Below, one piece after another: positions 8,163 through 17,024 of a stretch of DNA of 64,000 bases. Under the pieces are notes generated by a model that was given only the letters and a program-made list of their open reading frames with translations, was not told the DNA's origin and ran no database searches. Origin of the DNA: Myxococcales bacterium (GTDB lineage: Bacteria; Myxococcota_A; Polyangia; Nannocystales; Nannocystaceae); assembly GCA_020633295.1 (NCBI GenBank), contig JACKDW010000002.1:1054001-1118000 (forward strand). The letters run 5' to 3'. Positions within the stretch are counted from its first letter, which is position 1; every line of letters starts with the position of its first letter. A program made the position numbers and the translations under genes.

Positions 8163-8798
8163 TCACGCGCGAGCGTTCTTCGGCGAGCTCTTTGCCGGGC
8201 CCTTCTTGTTGGGGCCCTTGCCGCCCTTGCCAGGGCCCTTTGAGCCCTTGCCCTTTGCGGGCGATCGACCGCCGCTCTTGCCCTTGCTCGTGATGTGATC
8301 CGGGAACACGACCACGTGGCGATAGCGGCCCTCGCCCTCGGACTCCGTGTGCAGCCCGTTGACCTCCATGAGCGCCATGTGCAGCACGCGGCGCTCCATC
8401 GCGCTCATCGGGTCGAAGTGGTACGGGCGCCCGCTGTCGAGGACTTTCGCGCCGACGCCGTGGGCGAGCTCGCGAAGCGTTCGCTCGCGTCTCGTGCGAT
8501 ACCCGCCAACATCGAGCGTGATCCGCATGCGCTCGAAGCCCTCGGCCTGCAGCACACGAAGCGTGAGGTACTGGAGCGAGTCCAGGGTCGCCCCGTGACG
8601 ACCGATGAGCAGCCCGCCGTCCTCCTCCGTCGTGTTGAGGTCGCAGTGGAGGCCATCCTCCTCGATATCGATATCGACCTCGACCTCCACGCCGAGCAAG
8701 CCGAGCACAGACTCGAGGAACGATCGAACGACCGGGACCGCCTTGACGTAGCGCTCGTCGGACGAGTCCGCGGAAGTGTTCTGGTTCGTGTCGGCCAT
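8163..8798 (-). CDS. khpB: RNA-binding protein KhpB/Jag (KH and R3H domains)
   Basis: Single-stranded RNA-binding protein of the Jag/EloR family. Residues about 70-115 form a type II KH domain with the LLIGRHGATLDSLQYL binding loop (GRHG), and residues about 125-170 an R3H domain (DPMSAMERRVLHMALMEV). The last ~45 residues are low complexity, rich in Lys, Gly, Pro and Ser, and probably add nonspecific RNA affinity. The family's N-terminal Jag_N domain is reduced to a short segment. It sits between yidC and mnmE, as in many bacteria. Where studied, Jag links cell elongation to RNA control; its role here is inferred. Confidence 0.93.
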   Translation of the reverse strand: MADTNQNTSADSSDERYVKAVPVVRSFLESVLGLLGVEVEVDIDIEEDGLHCDLNTTEEDGGLLIGRHGATLDSLQYLTLRVLQAEGFERMRITLDVGGYRTRRERTLRELAHGVGAKVLDSGRPYHFDPMSAMERRVLHMALMEVNGLHTESEGEGRYRHVVVFPDHITSKGKSGGRSPAKGKGSKGPGKGGKGPNKKGPAKSSPKNARA

Positions 8799-8835
8799 GA
8801 TCTCCTCTTCGTGGTTAAGTCGGCGACGCCCCGGT

Positions 8836-10482
8836 TCACGACTCGGCGGCGGCAGCCGGCTTGCCGGGCCGCACCTGAATCACCGTCTGGATCAGCGAGA
8901 GCACGACGTTGGCGAAGATATAGACGCCCAGGCCCGAGGGCAAGAACAGCATCATGACCGTGAAGATCCCCGGCATCATGATCGACATCATCCTCGCCTG
9001 CTGCGAGTCCATGGCCGGCTGCAGCCGCGTCTGGAGGAACATCAGCGCGCCCATCGCCAGCGGGAGGATGAAATAGGGGTCCGGGCCGGTAAGGTCGGGG
9101 AGCCAGAGGAACGGCTCCCGGTACAGCTCCACCACCGTCCCGAGCATCGCGTAGAGCGCGATCCAGATCGGCATCTGGATCACGAGGGGGAGACACCCGG
9201 CGAGCGGATTCACGCCGGAGCGCTGAAACAGCGCCTGCATCTCCTGGCCCTGGCGCACGCGGTCGTCGCCGTACTTCTCTTTGATCTCCTCGATTTTCGG
9301 CTGAATCTCCTTCATCCGCTTCATCGAGTTCATCTGCTTGAGCGTCAGCGGCAAGGTGATCGCCTTGACCACGACCGTCAGCAGCAGGATGGCGACGCCC
9401 CAGATCCCCGTCAGCGAGTAGAACCACCGGAGCAGGCGCAGCATCAGCTTACCGAGCGTCCGGTTGAGCGCGCCGAACCAGCCCCAGTCGATCGATCCCT
9501 CGAGGTGCGCGCCCGCCACGGTCGAGTAGGTCTCGAGTCGCTCGATCTCCTTGGTGCCGAAGTACAGCCCGATCGTGTAGGTCTCGGCCTCGTTCGGACC
9601 GAGCTCCTCGGTCGCGAAGGTGAGCCGACCGAACAGGGCGTTCTGGCTCTCGTTCGTGCTAATCGCGCAGCTGCTCGCGTCAAGATTCTCCGGGACCAGC
9701 GCCGACACGAAGTACTTGCTGTCGAGGGCCATCCAGTGGACGCGGCCCTTCACGCGACCGGTCTCGTCCTCGACGTCGTCGACCGAGAAGTCCTCGACAT
9801 CCTCGCCGGTCGAGCACATCCCGCGGTGAATGTCGTAGCGGCTCGCCTCCTCGGGGAGCGCGAACTCGCTGCCGAGCGCCAGCCGATGTCGCTGCGTCTC
9901 GCCGGTCTTGTTCGCGACCCGAACCTTGAGCAGCCCCTCGTAGGCGACCCCGAGGGTCAGCGTGGCGACGACCTCGACCTCCGCGGTTTGGTGTCGCAGC
10001 TTCCACTCGTTCGCCTGATCGCTCTCGAGGACCTCCCAAACGGTGTCGCGCTTGAAGCGAAAATCCGTTCCTTCGCCATCCTCGCCGCGGTCAAAGCCGA
10101 TCGTCAACGTCGGCTTGCGGTTTCCGAGCAGGTCGAGGCCCTTGCCGCTCTCGTCGAGGAATTGCGGACTCCGCATCTCGACGCGCTCGAGCAGGCCGCC
10201 CGCGTTGGTCACGTCAAAGGCGACCAGCTCATTCTCGAGGCGGCCCGTCTTGCGCTCCACCGTGGACACAGGCGACGACCCATCGTCGGCGACGGGGTCA
10301 GCGGCTTCATCCGCGTCCTCATCCTGCGCCGGCGCGTCATCCGAAGCGCTCTTCTTCTCTACCGCAGCGGTCTTGCTCTCGTCGCGCGAGGGGTTCTCGG
10401 GTGGGGGGTTGATCCACGCGTAAACGAACCAAATCAGCACGCAGATGAGGATCGCCAGTAGGGTGCGTCGCTGTGTATCCAC
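8836..10482 (-). CDS. yidC: Membrane protein insertase YidC
   Basis: Inserts proteins into the inner membrane alone or with SecYEG. The first segment is an uncleaved TM anchor (RTLLAILICVLIWFVYAW), followed by a large periplasmic beta-supersandwich domain (about residues 60-340) typical of Gram-negative YidC. The conserved core has TM segments from IWGVAILLLTVVVKAITLPL onward, with the hydrophilic-groove Arg/Lys region and the cytosolic hairpin MNSMKRMKEIQPKIEEIKEK. Acidic low-complexity residues 25-55 separate the anchor from the periplasmic domain. Only 3 bases separate it from yidD. Length 548 matches proteobacterial YidC. Confidence 0.97.
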   Translation of the reverse strand: MDTQRRTLLAILICVLIWFVYAWINPPPENPSRDESKTAAVEKKSASDDAPAQDEDADEAADPVADDGSSPVSTVERKTGRLENELVAFDVTNAGGLLERVEMRSPQFLDESGKGLDLLGNRKPTLTIGFDRGEDGEGTDFRFKRDTVWEVLESDQANEWKLRHQTAEVEVVATLTLGVAYEGLLKVRVANKTGETQRHRLALGSEFALPEEASRYDIHRGMCSTGEDVEDFSVDDVEDETGRVKGRVHWMALDSKYFVSALVPENLDASSCAISTNESQNALFGRLTFATEELGPNEAETYTIGLYFGTKEIERLETYSTVAGAHLEGSIDWGWFGALNRTLGKLMLRLLRWFYSLTGIWGVAILLLTVVVKAITLPLTLKQMNSMKRMKEIQPKIEEIKEKYGDDRVRQGQEMQALFQRSGVNPLAGCLPLVIQMPIWIALYAMLGTVVELYREPFLWLPDLTGPDPYFILPLAMGALMFLQTRLQPAMDSQQARMMSIMMPGIFTVMMLFLPSGLGVYIFANVVLSLIQTVIQVRPGKPAAAAES

Positions 10483-10485
10483 GAC

Positions 10486-10803
10486 TTAGCCGTTCTCCTT
10501 GACCGTCTCCGGGGGATCGCTCGGCGGCGGGGCGTCTACGCCAATCGCCGACGGGTTGCCCACGCCCCGCTGCCTACCACACCCAGCGGGCGGCAACGGC
10601 GGCGGGTCAAATCCACCCGGGTTCCACGGATGGCAACGCAGTAACCGACGCATCGTCAGCCAGCTTCCACGAGCGGCCCCGTGGTCGCGCAGGCAGGCAC
10701 ACGCGTAGTGCGAACAACTGGGTGTGAACCGGCAAGCAGGGCCGAGCAGCGGCGAGATCACCGCCTGGTAGACGCGAATCAGCGCGATCAGGACATGCCT
10801 CAT
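10486..10803 (-). CDS. yidD: Membrane protein insertion efficiency factor YidD
   Basis: Small inner-membrane-associated protein (DUF37) that improves YidC-dependent insertion. The signature is complete: VYQAVISPLLGPACRFTPSC, then YACACLRDHG, and RLLRCHPWNPGGFDP. The ATG at 10803 overlaps the rnpA stop as ATGA, the expected translational coupling. The final ~35 residues are a proline-rich tail (DAPPPSDPPE) not needed by the family. An in-frame extension upstream is only rnpA in another frame. Confidence 0.95.
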   Translation of the reverse strand: MRHVLIALIRVYQAVISPLLGPACRFTPSCSHYACACLRDHGAARGSWLTMRRLLRCHPWNPGGFDPPPLPPAGCGRQRGVGNPSAIGVDAPPPSDPPETVKENG

Positions 10804-11237
10804 CGCCTTCGCCTCTTCTCCGTGCGCGGGTTCGCGCGCAGCTGCCGAGCCACCATGTCCATCGCCGAGAGCACGTCGGCGAGCTGAATCGCAGCCGCCC
10901 CGCGTTTTGCGACCCAAACCATAGCGAATCCCGGCGGGAAACTGTCACGCTGGAGACGAAAGCCCTCGCGAACAAACCGCTTGATGCGGTTTCGCGTGAC
11001 TGCCTTGCCGATCTTCCGGGTAACCGTGATGCCAATGCGCGTCGGTGGGGACTCGCGCGCGGACTCCGCCGTTTGCGGTGGAGATTGCACCACGCGCTGC
11101 GGCTGTCCCGGGGCGTCATCCCGCAACACAAACACGAGAAAATGCCTCGTGTGGAATTTCCGTCCGCGACGCTGGGCGCCAAGGAACTCTCGGCGCTTCC
11201 GCAATCGAAGCCAGCGGGGGAACCCGCGCGGCCTCAT
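10800..11237 (-). CDS. rnpA: Ribonuclease P protein component
   Basis: Basic protein subunit that binds the RNase P RNA and the 5' leader of precursor tRNA. The hallmark RNR motif is present as RNRIKRFVREGF, together with the opening RLRKRREFLGAQRRGRK. The central part has an insertion (about residues 42-65, DAPGQPQRVVQSPPQTAES) longer than in E. coli, giving 145 residues instead of about 120. It overlaps rpmH by four bases (ATGA) and yidD by four bases, so three small genes are translationally chained. The RNase P RNA gene is not in this window. Confidence 0.96.
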   Translation of the reverse strand: MRPRGFPRWLRLRKRREFLGAQRRGRKFHTRHFLVFVLRDDAPGQPQRVVQSPPQTAESARESPPTRIGITVTRKIGKAVTRNRIKRFVREGFRLQRDSFPPGFAMVWVAKRGAAAIQLADVLSAMDMVARQLRANPRTEKRRRR

Positions 11238-11383
11238 TTCCCGCCGGTGCGGACCGACAACCGCTTACGGCCGCGGCGGCGGCGGGCGGCGATGACCTTT
11301 CGCCCGTTGCGGGTCGCCATACGGGCCCGGTAACCGTGAGTGCGCGCACGGCTAAGGTTGTGCGGCTGATAAGTGCGCTTCAT
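11234..11383 (-). CDS. rpmH: 50S ribosomal protein L34
   Basis: A 49-residue, extremely basic protein opening MKRTYQPHNLSRARTHGYRA and continuing with RMATRNGRKVIAARRRRGRK, the universal L34 pattern. It is first in the leftward operon rpmH-rnpA-yidD-yidC-khpB-mnmE, and its stop overlaps the rnpA start (ATGA). The start is set by the conserved MKRT N terminus. No good -35/-10 pair was found in the upstream DNA, which is the candidate origin region. Confidence 0.97.
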   Translation of the reverse strand: MKRTYQPHNLSRARTHGYRARMATRNGRKVIAARRRRGRKRLSVRTGGK

Positions 11384-11961
11384 CGGAATTCCCTCGTTGC
11401 GTTGATTCGCCCGTGATCGTCAACGCGAAGCCATGACGCGGCGAAAACGGGCCGGATCGATAACAGCGCCAGGCATCCCTGTCAATCCGTCGGGCAAACC
11501 CTGTTATCCACGTGAGCGGCGAACTGGCCGCGTCTCTCGGCATTCGCCGGCTCCTCACGTACTTCGAAAGACCTGGAGGCAGAGATCTTCCGTGAGCTGG
11601 CTCGCAGATCCGGACCCCTGGCCCGTTTGGTCGCCGGTCCCGTTGTGGACTGCGTTGTGAAAACCGATGCGTACAACCTGGGCACCAACCCGGGGATTGA
11701 AGGGTGCGTCGATCACGGTGGGAAAGGTCGCGAGTTATGCCGCCGTCTCCACAACCGACGCGCCCGAGATATCGAACCAAGATCAGCGAGTTGGCCAGCT
11801 CTCCACAAACTCACAGGGCCGATCAAGAAGAAGAGAAATTATTAAGAAATTAAAAACCAACGAGACCCCGCGTTGTTCGAGCTGCCGAAGCTCGAGCGCG
11901 CCACGCAAACACCTGCGCGCTCGGATCTCATCGGGTACAGTCCACGCCTCACGAGCCGCTC
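11384..11961. other. Candidate chromosomal replication origin (oriC) between rpmH and dnaN
   Basis: This 578-base gap separates the leftward rpmH operon from rightward dnaN-recF-gyrB, the classical origin context. It holds DnaA-box-like sequences: TTATCCACG at 11504-11512 (one mismatch to TTATCCACA), TCTCCACAA twice (11746-11754 and 11800-11808), and reverse-strand GTCCACAAC and TTTCACAAC around 11642-11662. A very AT-rich tract at 11825-11860 (for example GAAATTATTAAGAAATT) is exceptional in this GC-rich DNA and would suit an unwinding element. dnaA itself is absent from the window. Location is well supported by context; function is inferred. An inverted repeat GCGTTGA/TCAACGC lies at 11399-11426. 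Confidence 0.65.
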
Positions 11962-13062
11962 ATGGAATTTGAGATCGATCAGCCCCGGTTCTTGTCTACC
12001 CTCGCGCTGGCCCAGACTGTCGCTGATAAGCGCAGCACGATGCCGGTGCTGGCCAACGTCCTGCTGCAGGCCACGGCCGACGATCAGCTGGTCTGCAGCA
12101 CCACGGATATGATGATCTCGCTCACCGAGACCGTGCCTGTGAAGGTCGCCACGCCCGGCTCGCTCACGCTCGGGGTTCGTCACCTGCACGGGGTGGTGCG
12201 CACGCTCCCGGATCGCCCGATCAAGATCAAGAGCCTCGACAATCACTGGGCGCAGCTCACCGTCGGCCGCAGCGAGTTCAAGCTCATGGGGATGGCGCAG
12301 ACCGATTTCCCTGAGCTGCCCGATGCGACAGGTCAGGACTTTACGAGCGTGCCCGGACACCAGCTCTCGGATCTCATCCAGAAGACGCAATTCAGCGTCT
12401 CGACCGACGAGGCGCGCATCAACCTCAACGGCGTGCTGTTCGAGTGTGACGGCGCGCAGGCGACGATGGTCTCGACCGACGGGCACCGCCTGACGAAGAT
12501 GTCGTGCCCGTTCAAGGGGCCGAAGCTCGAGCGCGGCATCATTATCCCGCGCAAGGGTATGCTCGAGATCCGGCGCGTGCTCGATCGCGCGGACGGCGAC
12601 GTCGAGCTCGCGATCAGCGACCAGCACCTGTACCTGCGGATGGCCGAGCTGACCCTCTCGGTCAAGCTCAACAACGTGACCTTCCCGCCCTACGAGCAGG
12701 TCATCCCGAAGGCGCACAAGCGTCGAGTGACGGCGCTGCGCGAGGAGCTGATCAGCGTCCTGCGCCGCGCCGAGGTCATGGCGCCCGAGAAGACCTCGAC
12801 GGTCCGCGTCAAGCTCGACGGCTCGAGCCTCGAGCTCACGGCGGACAACCCGGATCTCGGCGTCGCGCACCAGGAGATCGAGGTGAACTACGACGGCGAT
12901 CCGCTCGTCGCCGGGTTCAACGCGCGCTACCTCATCGAGGTGCTCGAGGCGATGGACACGAACCAGGTCTACCTGGAATTCCAGGGCGAGCTTGACCCGT
13001 GCGTGCTCCGGCCGGTCGACGGGCCCGCGTACCTCGGCGTCGTGATGCCGATGCGCATCTAG
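11962..13062 (+). CDS. dnaN: DNA polymerase III beta subunit (sliding clamp)
   Basis: Forms the ring-shaped dimer that tethers polymerase III and recruits repair proteins. The protein opens MEFEIDQPRFLSTLALAQTV and continues DKRSTMPVLANVLLQA, the typical first domain; three repeated clamp domains follow across 366 residues. Family hallmarks include STDGHRLTKM in the middle domain and GFNARYLIEVLEA in the third. The C terminus (YLGVVMPMRI) carries the conserved PMR motif of the partner-binding groove. It directly follows the origin-like gap and precedes recF, a conserved order even though dnaA is missing upstream. Confidence 0.98.
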   Translation: MEFEIDQPRFLSTLALAQTVADKRSTMPVLANVLLQATADDQLVCSTTDMMISLTETVPVKVATPGSLTLGVRHLHGVVRTLPDRPIKIKSLDNHWAQLTVGRSEFKLMGMAQTDFPELPDATGQDFTSVPGHQLSDLIQKTQFSVSTDEARINLNGVLFECDGAQATMVSTDGHRLTKMSCPFKGPKLERGIIIPRKGMLEIRRVLDRADGDVELAISDQHLYLRMAELTLSVKLNNVTFPPYEQVIPKAHKRRVTALREELISVLRRAEVMAPEKTSTVRVKLDGSSLELTADNPDLGVAHQEIEVNYDGDPLVAGFNARYLIEVLEAMDTNQVYLEFQGELDPCVLRPVDGPAYLGVVMPMRI

Positions 13063-13112
13063 AGCTTGGTCGCGCGTCCGCGAACCTGCGTCATCCTGCG
13101 GATCGATCTGTC

Positions 13113-14309
13113 TTGCGGCTCGAGCACCTCAGCGCCAGCGAGTTTCGCAACCTCGAGCGCGTGGAGATCGACTTCAGTCCGCGGTTCACGATCCTCCACG
13201 GACACAACGGGGCCGGCAAGACCAACGTCCTGGAGGCGCTGTACCTGATCAGCACGGTCCGCTCGTTTCGCAGCGCGGAGCTCGGTCCGCTCGTGCGCCA
13301 CGGCCAGACCCAGACTCGCGTTGAGGTCACGGGGCGAATATCCGGCCTCGGCGTCACGAGCACGCTCTGCGTGACGCTCGAACGCGGGACCCGGTCGACA
13401 CGGAGAGCGGCGAGCGCCGACGGGAAGCTCGTGCGCTCCGGCGCGGCCTTCTACGGTCGCTTACCCGCGATCCTGTTCACGCCGGAGGACCTCAACGTGC
13501 TTCGCGGCTCTCCGGGTGGCCGGCGGCGATTTCTCGATCGGGTGCTATTTGCCCGTGACAGGGCTCACATCGGCGATATCCAGACCTACGAGAAGCTCCT
13601 TCGTTCGCGGAACCATGTGCTTCGCGGTGCGGACCAGGCCCGCGGCACACGCGATCGTGACGCCATGCTCGAGGCCTATGAGCTCCGGCTGTCGGAGACG
13701 GGCGCGCGGATCTGGACGCGGCGCGATCAGCTCGTGGAGGAGCTACGCGGCGCGGTCACCGAGGGCTTCGCCCAGATCCACGGGAAAGCGCCGCAGGCCG
13801 ATATTACGTACAGCTCGCACGTCCAGGGGTTCCTCCGTGAGCAGGGGAGGACAGAGGACGCCGAGCGCGCGACCGCCGATGTCTCGGCGCGCGCGCAGGT
13901 CCTGCACCGCGCGCTGCAGGACCGACGTGGGCTCGACTTGATGCGCGGGACGACCTCCCTCGGGCCGCACCGCGATGACTTCGAAATGACGCTGAACGGG
14001 CAATCAGCCGCGAAATACGCGTCCCAGGGGCAGTCGCGAGCGCTCGTGCTCGCGTTCAAGATCGCAGAGCTCCAGACCAGCCGCGCGGCTCTCGGGCGCG
14101 CGCCGGTGTTGCTGCTCGACGACGTCTCGAGCGAGCTCGATCCGACGCGCACCGGGCAGCTGTTTCAGGCGCTCGCGCGGGAGGTCGAGCAGTGCGTTTT
14201 GACGACGACCTCGCCGCGGTTCATTCCGCTCCCGGACGAGCTCGAGCGCAGCTACCTCGCGGTCGCGGGCGGCGTCATCACGACCAGCGGCGCGACCCTG
14301 TCCGGCTGA
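13113..14309 (+). CDS. recF: DNA replication and repair protein RecF
   Basis: SMC-like ABC ATPase that helps load RecA at gaps with RecO and RecR. Walker A is HGHNGAGKTNVLEALY, the ABC signature region appears near QGQSRALVLAFKIAEL, and Walker B is PVLLLDDVSSELD, followed by the TTTSPRF switch. The TTG start at 13113 gives the canonical opening LRLEHLSASEFRNLERVEI; the open frame upstream overlaps dnaN and is not conserved. Length 398 is within family range. It lies 50 bases after dnaN. Confidence 0.95.
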   Translation: MRLEHLSASEFRNLERVEIDFSPRFTILHGHNGAGKTNVLEALYLISTVRSFRSAELGPLVRHGQTQTRVEVTGRISGLGVTSTLCVTLERGTRSTRRAASADGKLVRSGAAFYGRLPAILFTPEDLNVLRGSPGGRRRFLDRVLFARDRAHIGDIQTYEKLLRSRNHVLRGADQARGTRDRDAMLEAYELRLSETGARIWTRRDQLVEELRGAVTEGFAQIHGKAPQADITYSSHVQGFLREQGRTEDAERATADVSARAQVLHRALQDRRGLDLMRGTTSLGPHRDDFEMTLNGQSAAKYASQGQSRALVLAFKIAELQTSRAALGRAPVLLLDDVSSELDPTRTGQLFQALAREVEQCVLTTTSPRFIPLPDELERSYLAVAGGVITTSGATLSG

Positions 14310-14484
14310 GAACGCTCGTTTCGCGAGCCGCTGGATCCGCGGTTTTCCGGGCTCCATCGGCGGCCCCTGTCAACGCCGTCATCTGGCAGTAAACAGCGTG
14401 GCGTGATATCCTCCAGAGCGGCGATTTTGGCCACCGGGAAGCCGTTTTTCGGGATTTTGCGCCACTCGCGCCACTCGCGGTTCC

Positions 14485-16971
14485 ATGCCACAAACCGAGC
14501 AGATTCAGGGTTCGTACGACGCCGATTCGATCTCCGTCCTAGAGGGCCTCGAGGCCGTGCGCAAGCGGCCCGGGATGTACATCGGCGACACGAGCAACGG
14601 CTCCGGGCTCCACAAGATGGTGTTCGAGGTCGTCGACAACTCCATCGACGAGGCGCTCGCGGGTCACTGCGACCACGTCGAGGTCACGATCCATCTCGAC
14701 CAGTCGATCTCCATCGAGGACAACGGTCGCGGGATCCCGACCGGCCCGAAGGAGTACGCGGGCAAGACCATGGACGCGGCGATCATGATCCTCACGGTCC
14801 TGCACGCCGGCGGCAAATTCGATAACGAGGCCTACAAGGTCTCTGGCGGGCTGCACGGCGTCGGCATCTCCGTGGTCAACGCGCTGAGCGATTGGCTCAA
14901 GCTCGAGATCTGGCGCGGGGGCAAGGCCTACGTCGCCCGCTTTGAGCGCGGGCAGGTGGTCGAGGATCTCAAGCTGATCGGGCCGAGCGAGCGTCGAGGC
15001 ACGCGCGTGACCTTCCACCCCGACCCGCTGGTGTTCAGCGAGATCTCGGTGGACTACGAGTACCTCGCCAACCGCTTCCGCGAGCTCAGCTTCCTCAACC
15101 AGGGCGTCAAGCTCATCCTCCGCGACCTGCGGGCGACGGGCCGCGAGGTCAGCTACAACGGCGAGGGCGGGATCCCGAGCTACGTCAAGCTGCTGTCGCA
15201 GAACAAGAACCCGATCGGCGACCTGATCTCGTTTAACAAGGACGTCGAGTTCGAGTTCGAGGGCAAGCCCGCGAGCCTCGGCGTCGAGGTCGCGCTGCGC
15301 TGGACCGAGGCCTACCAGGACAACGTCCTCTGCTACACGAACAACATCTTCAACCGCGACGGCGGCACGCACCTCTCCGGGTTCCGCTCCGCGCTGACGC
15401 GCGTGATCAACACCTACGCGCAGAAGCAGAACCTGCTCAAGGGGCACAAGGGGACGCTCAGCGGCGAGGACGTGCGCGAGGGCATCGTCGGCGTGCTGTC
15501 CGTCAAGCACCCTGACCCAAAGTTCAACTCGCAGATCAAGGAGAAGCTGGTCTCCGGCGAGGTCACCGGCCTGGTCTCGACGGCGGTCAGCGACGAGCTC
15601 GGGCGCTACCTCGAGGAGAACCCCAAGGGCGCGCGGATCATCATCGAGAAGGCGCTGCTGGCCGCGCGCGCGCGGGCGGCCGCGCGCAAGGCTCGCGAGA
15701 CGATCACGCGCAAGGGCATCCTCGACGGGCTCTCGCTCCCGGGCAAGCTCGCGGACTGCCAGGAGAAGGATCCGGAGAAGGCCGAGCTGTTCATCGTCGA
15801 GGGTGACTCCGCAGGCGGCTCGGCGAAGCAGGGTCGCGACCGCCGCACCCAGGCGATCCTCCCACTCCGCGGCAAGATCCTGAACGTCGAGAAGGCGCGC
15901 ATCGACAAGATGCTCTCGAGCCAGGAGATCCTCACGCTGATCACCGCGCTCGGCACGGGCGTCGCGGGCATGGGCGACGACAACTACGACTTCGACAAGC
16001 TGCGATACCAGAAGATCATCATCATGACCGACGCGGATGTCGACGGCTCACACATCCGCACGCTGCTGCTGACCTTCTTCTATCGCCACTTCCCCGACAT
16101 CATCGACCGCGGCTTCCTCTACATCGCGCAGCCGCCCCTGTACAAGATCAAGTCGGGTCGCCGCGAGGTCTACCTCAAGGACGAGGCGGCCATGGACGAG
16201 TACGTGATCCGCAACGCGCTCGACGGCGTGAAGCTCGAGATCAGCGACGTAGAGGTCTCGCCGAACGTGCTCGAGGGCCTCGCTCGCAAGGGGCTGCGCT
16301 ACCGGCAGGTGCTCGAGGCGCTCTCGCGCGAGCACCGGATCCCGGTGCTCGAGGCGCTGCTCGATCGGATCCTGGGGACGGACGGGGCGCTCGACGCTGT
16401 CACCGCGATGTTCGAGGTGCGCGAGCGGACAACCGCGTTCGGTGATCAGCTCGTCGCGCGCGTGCGCGAGCTCGACGGGGAGCTGGGCGTCGCCGTTGAG
16501 GTCGCGGCTGATGAGTCCGACACCGCGCGCGCGTGCCTGCGGCTCGCGATCGTCAGCGACGGCGTGACCCACCACGAGACCGTTGACTCCGAGTTCCTGA
16601 ACTCACCGGAGCTGGGCGAGCTGCTGGCGATCCGCAAGGAGGTCGATGGCCGCGGCGCGCCGCCCTACGTGCTGCGCCGCAAGGGCGAGGTCGTCGCGGA
16701 GCCCAAGCGGATCGTCGACCTCGTGGAGAGCATCGGCGAGGTCGGCCGCAGCGGGCTCTCGATCCAGCGTTACAAGGGTCTCGGCGAGATGAACCCGGAG
16801 CAGCTCTGGGAGACGACGATGGACCCGGAGCGCCGCGCGCTGCTCAAGGTTCGTGTCGCCGATAACGTCCAGGCCGACGACATCTTCTCGGTGCTGATGG
16901 GCGACAACGTGGAGCCGCGGCGGGACTTCATCACGAAGCACGCGCTCGACGTGCGCAACCTCGACATCTGA
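14485..16971 (+). CDS. gyrB: DNA gyrase subunit B
   Basis: ATPase subunit of type II topoisomerase that introduces negative supercoils. The GHKL ATP site shows VVDNSIDEALAG, DNGRGIPTG and GGLHGVGISVVNALS. The Toprim domain carries EGDSAGGSAKQGRDRR and DADVDGSHIRTLLL. The C terminus holds QRYKGLGEMNPEQLWETTMD. At 828 residues it contains the ~170-residue insertion within the Toprim part seen in E. coli-type GyrB (about residues 570-745). It follows recF after 175 bases in which I see no clear promoter, and converges on the DUF3347 gene. Confidence 0.98.
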   Translation: MPQTEQIQGSYDADSISVLEGLEAVRKRPGMYIGDTSNGSGLHKMVFEVVDNSIDEALAGHCDHVEVTIHLDQSISIEDNGRGIPTGPKEYAGKTMDAAIMILTVLHAGGKFDNEAYKVSGGLHGVGISVVNALSDWLKLEIWRGGKAYVARFERGQVVEDLKLIGPSERRGTRVTFHPDPLVFSEISVDYEYLANRFRELSFLNQGVKLILRDLRATGREVSYNGEGGIPSYVKLLSQNKNPIGDLISFNKDVEFEFEGKPASLGVEVALRWTEAYQDNVLCYTNNIFNRDGGTHLSGFRSALTRVINTYAQKQNLLKGHKGTLSGEDVREGIVGVLSVKHPDPKFNSQIKEKLVSGEVTGLVSTAVSDELGRYLEENPKGARIIIEKALLAARARAAARKARETITRKGILDGLSLPGKLADCQEKDPEKAELFIVEGDSAGGSAKQGRDRRTQAILPLRGKILNVEKARIDKMLSSQEILTLITALGTGVAGMGDDNYDFDKLRYQKIIIMTDADVDGSHIRTLLLTFFYRHFPDIIDRGFLYIAQPPLYKIKSGRREVYLKDEAAMDEYVIRNALDGVKLEISDVEVSPNVLEGLARKGLRYRQVLEALSREHRIPVLEALLDRILGTDGALDAVTAMFEVRERTTAFGDQLVARVRELDGELGVAVEVAADESDTARACLRLAIVSDGVTHHETVDSEFLNSPELGELLAIRKEVDGRGAPPYVLRRKGEVVAEPKRIVDLVESIGEVGRSGLSIQRYKGLGEMNPEQLWETTMDPERRALLKVRVADNVQADDIFSVLMGDNVEPRRDFITKHALDVRNLDI

Positions 16972-17000
16972 CGCGCGTCCGGGTGTCCGGGTGTCAGCCA

Positions 17001-17024
17001 GGCAGCGCTCACTCGAGCGCTGCC
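17001..17024. terminator. Bidirectional hairpin between gyrB and the DUF3347 lipoprotein gene
   Basis: GGCAGCGCTC and GAGCGCTGCC pair perfectly over 10 bases around the loop ACTC. It lies between convergent genes and overlaps the last codons of the leftward gene. There is no T-tract on either side, so it may act with Rho or only as an mRNA 3'-end stabiliser. Confidence 0.6.

Noticed and set aside
12999..13112. RecF extended upstream into dnaN
   Set aside because: The first 38 codons are not RecF-like; conserved RecF sequence begins at the TTG at 13113.
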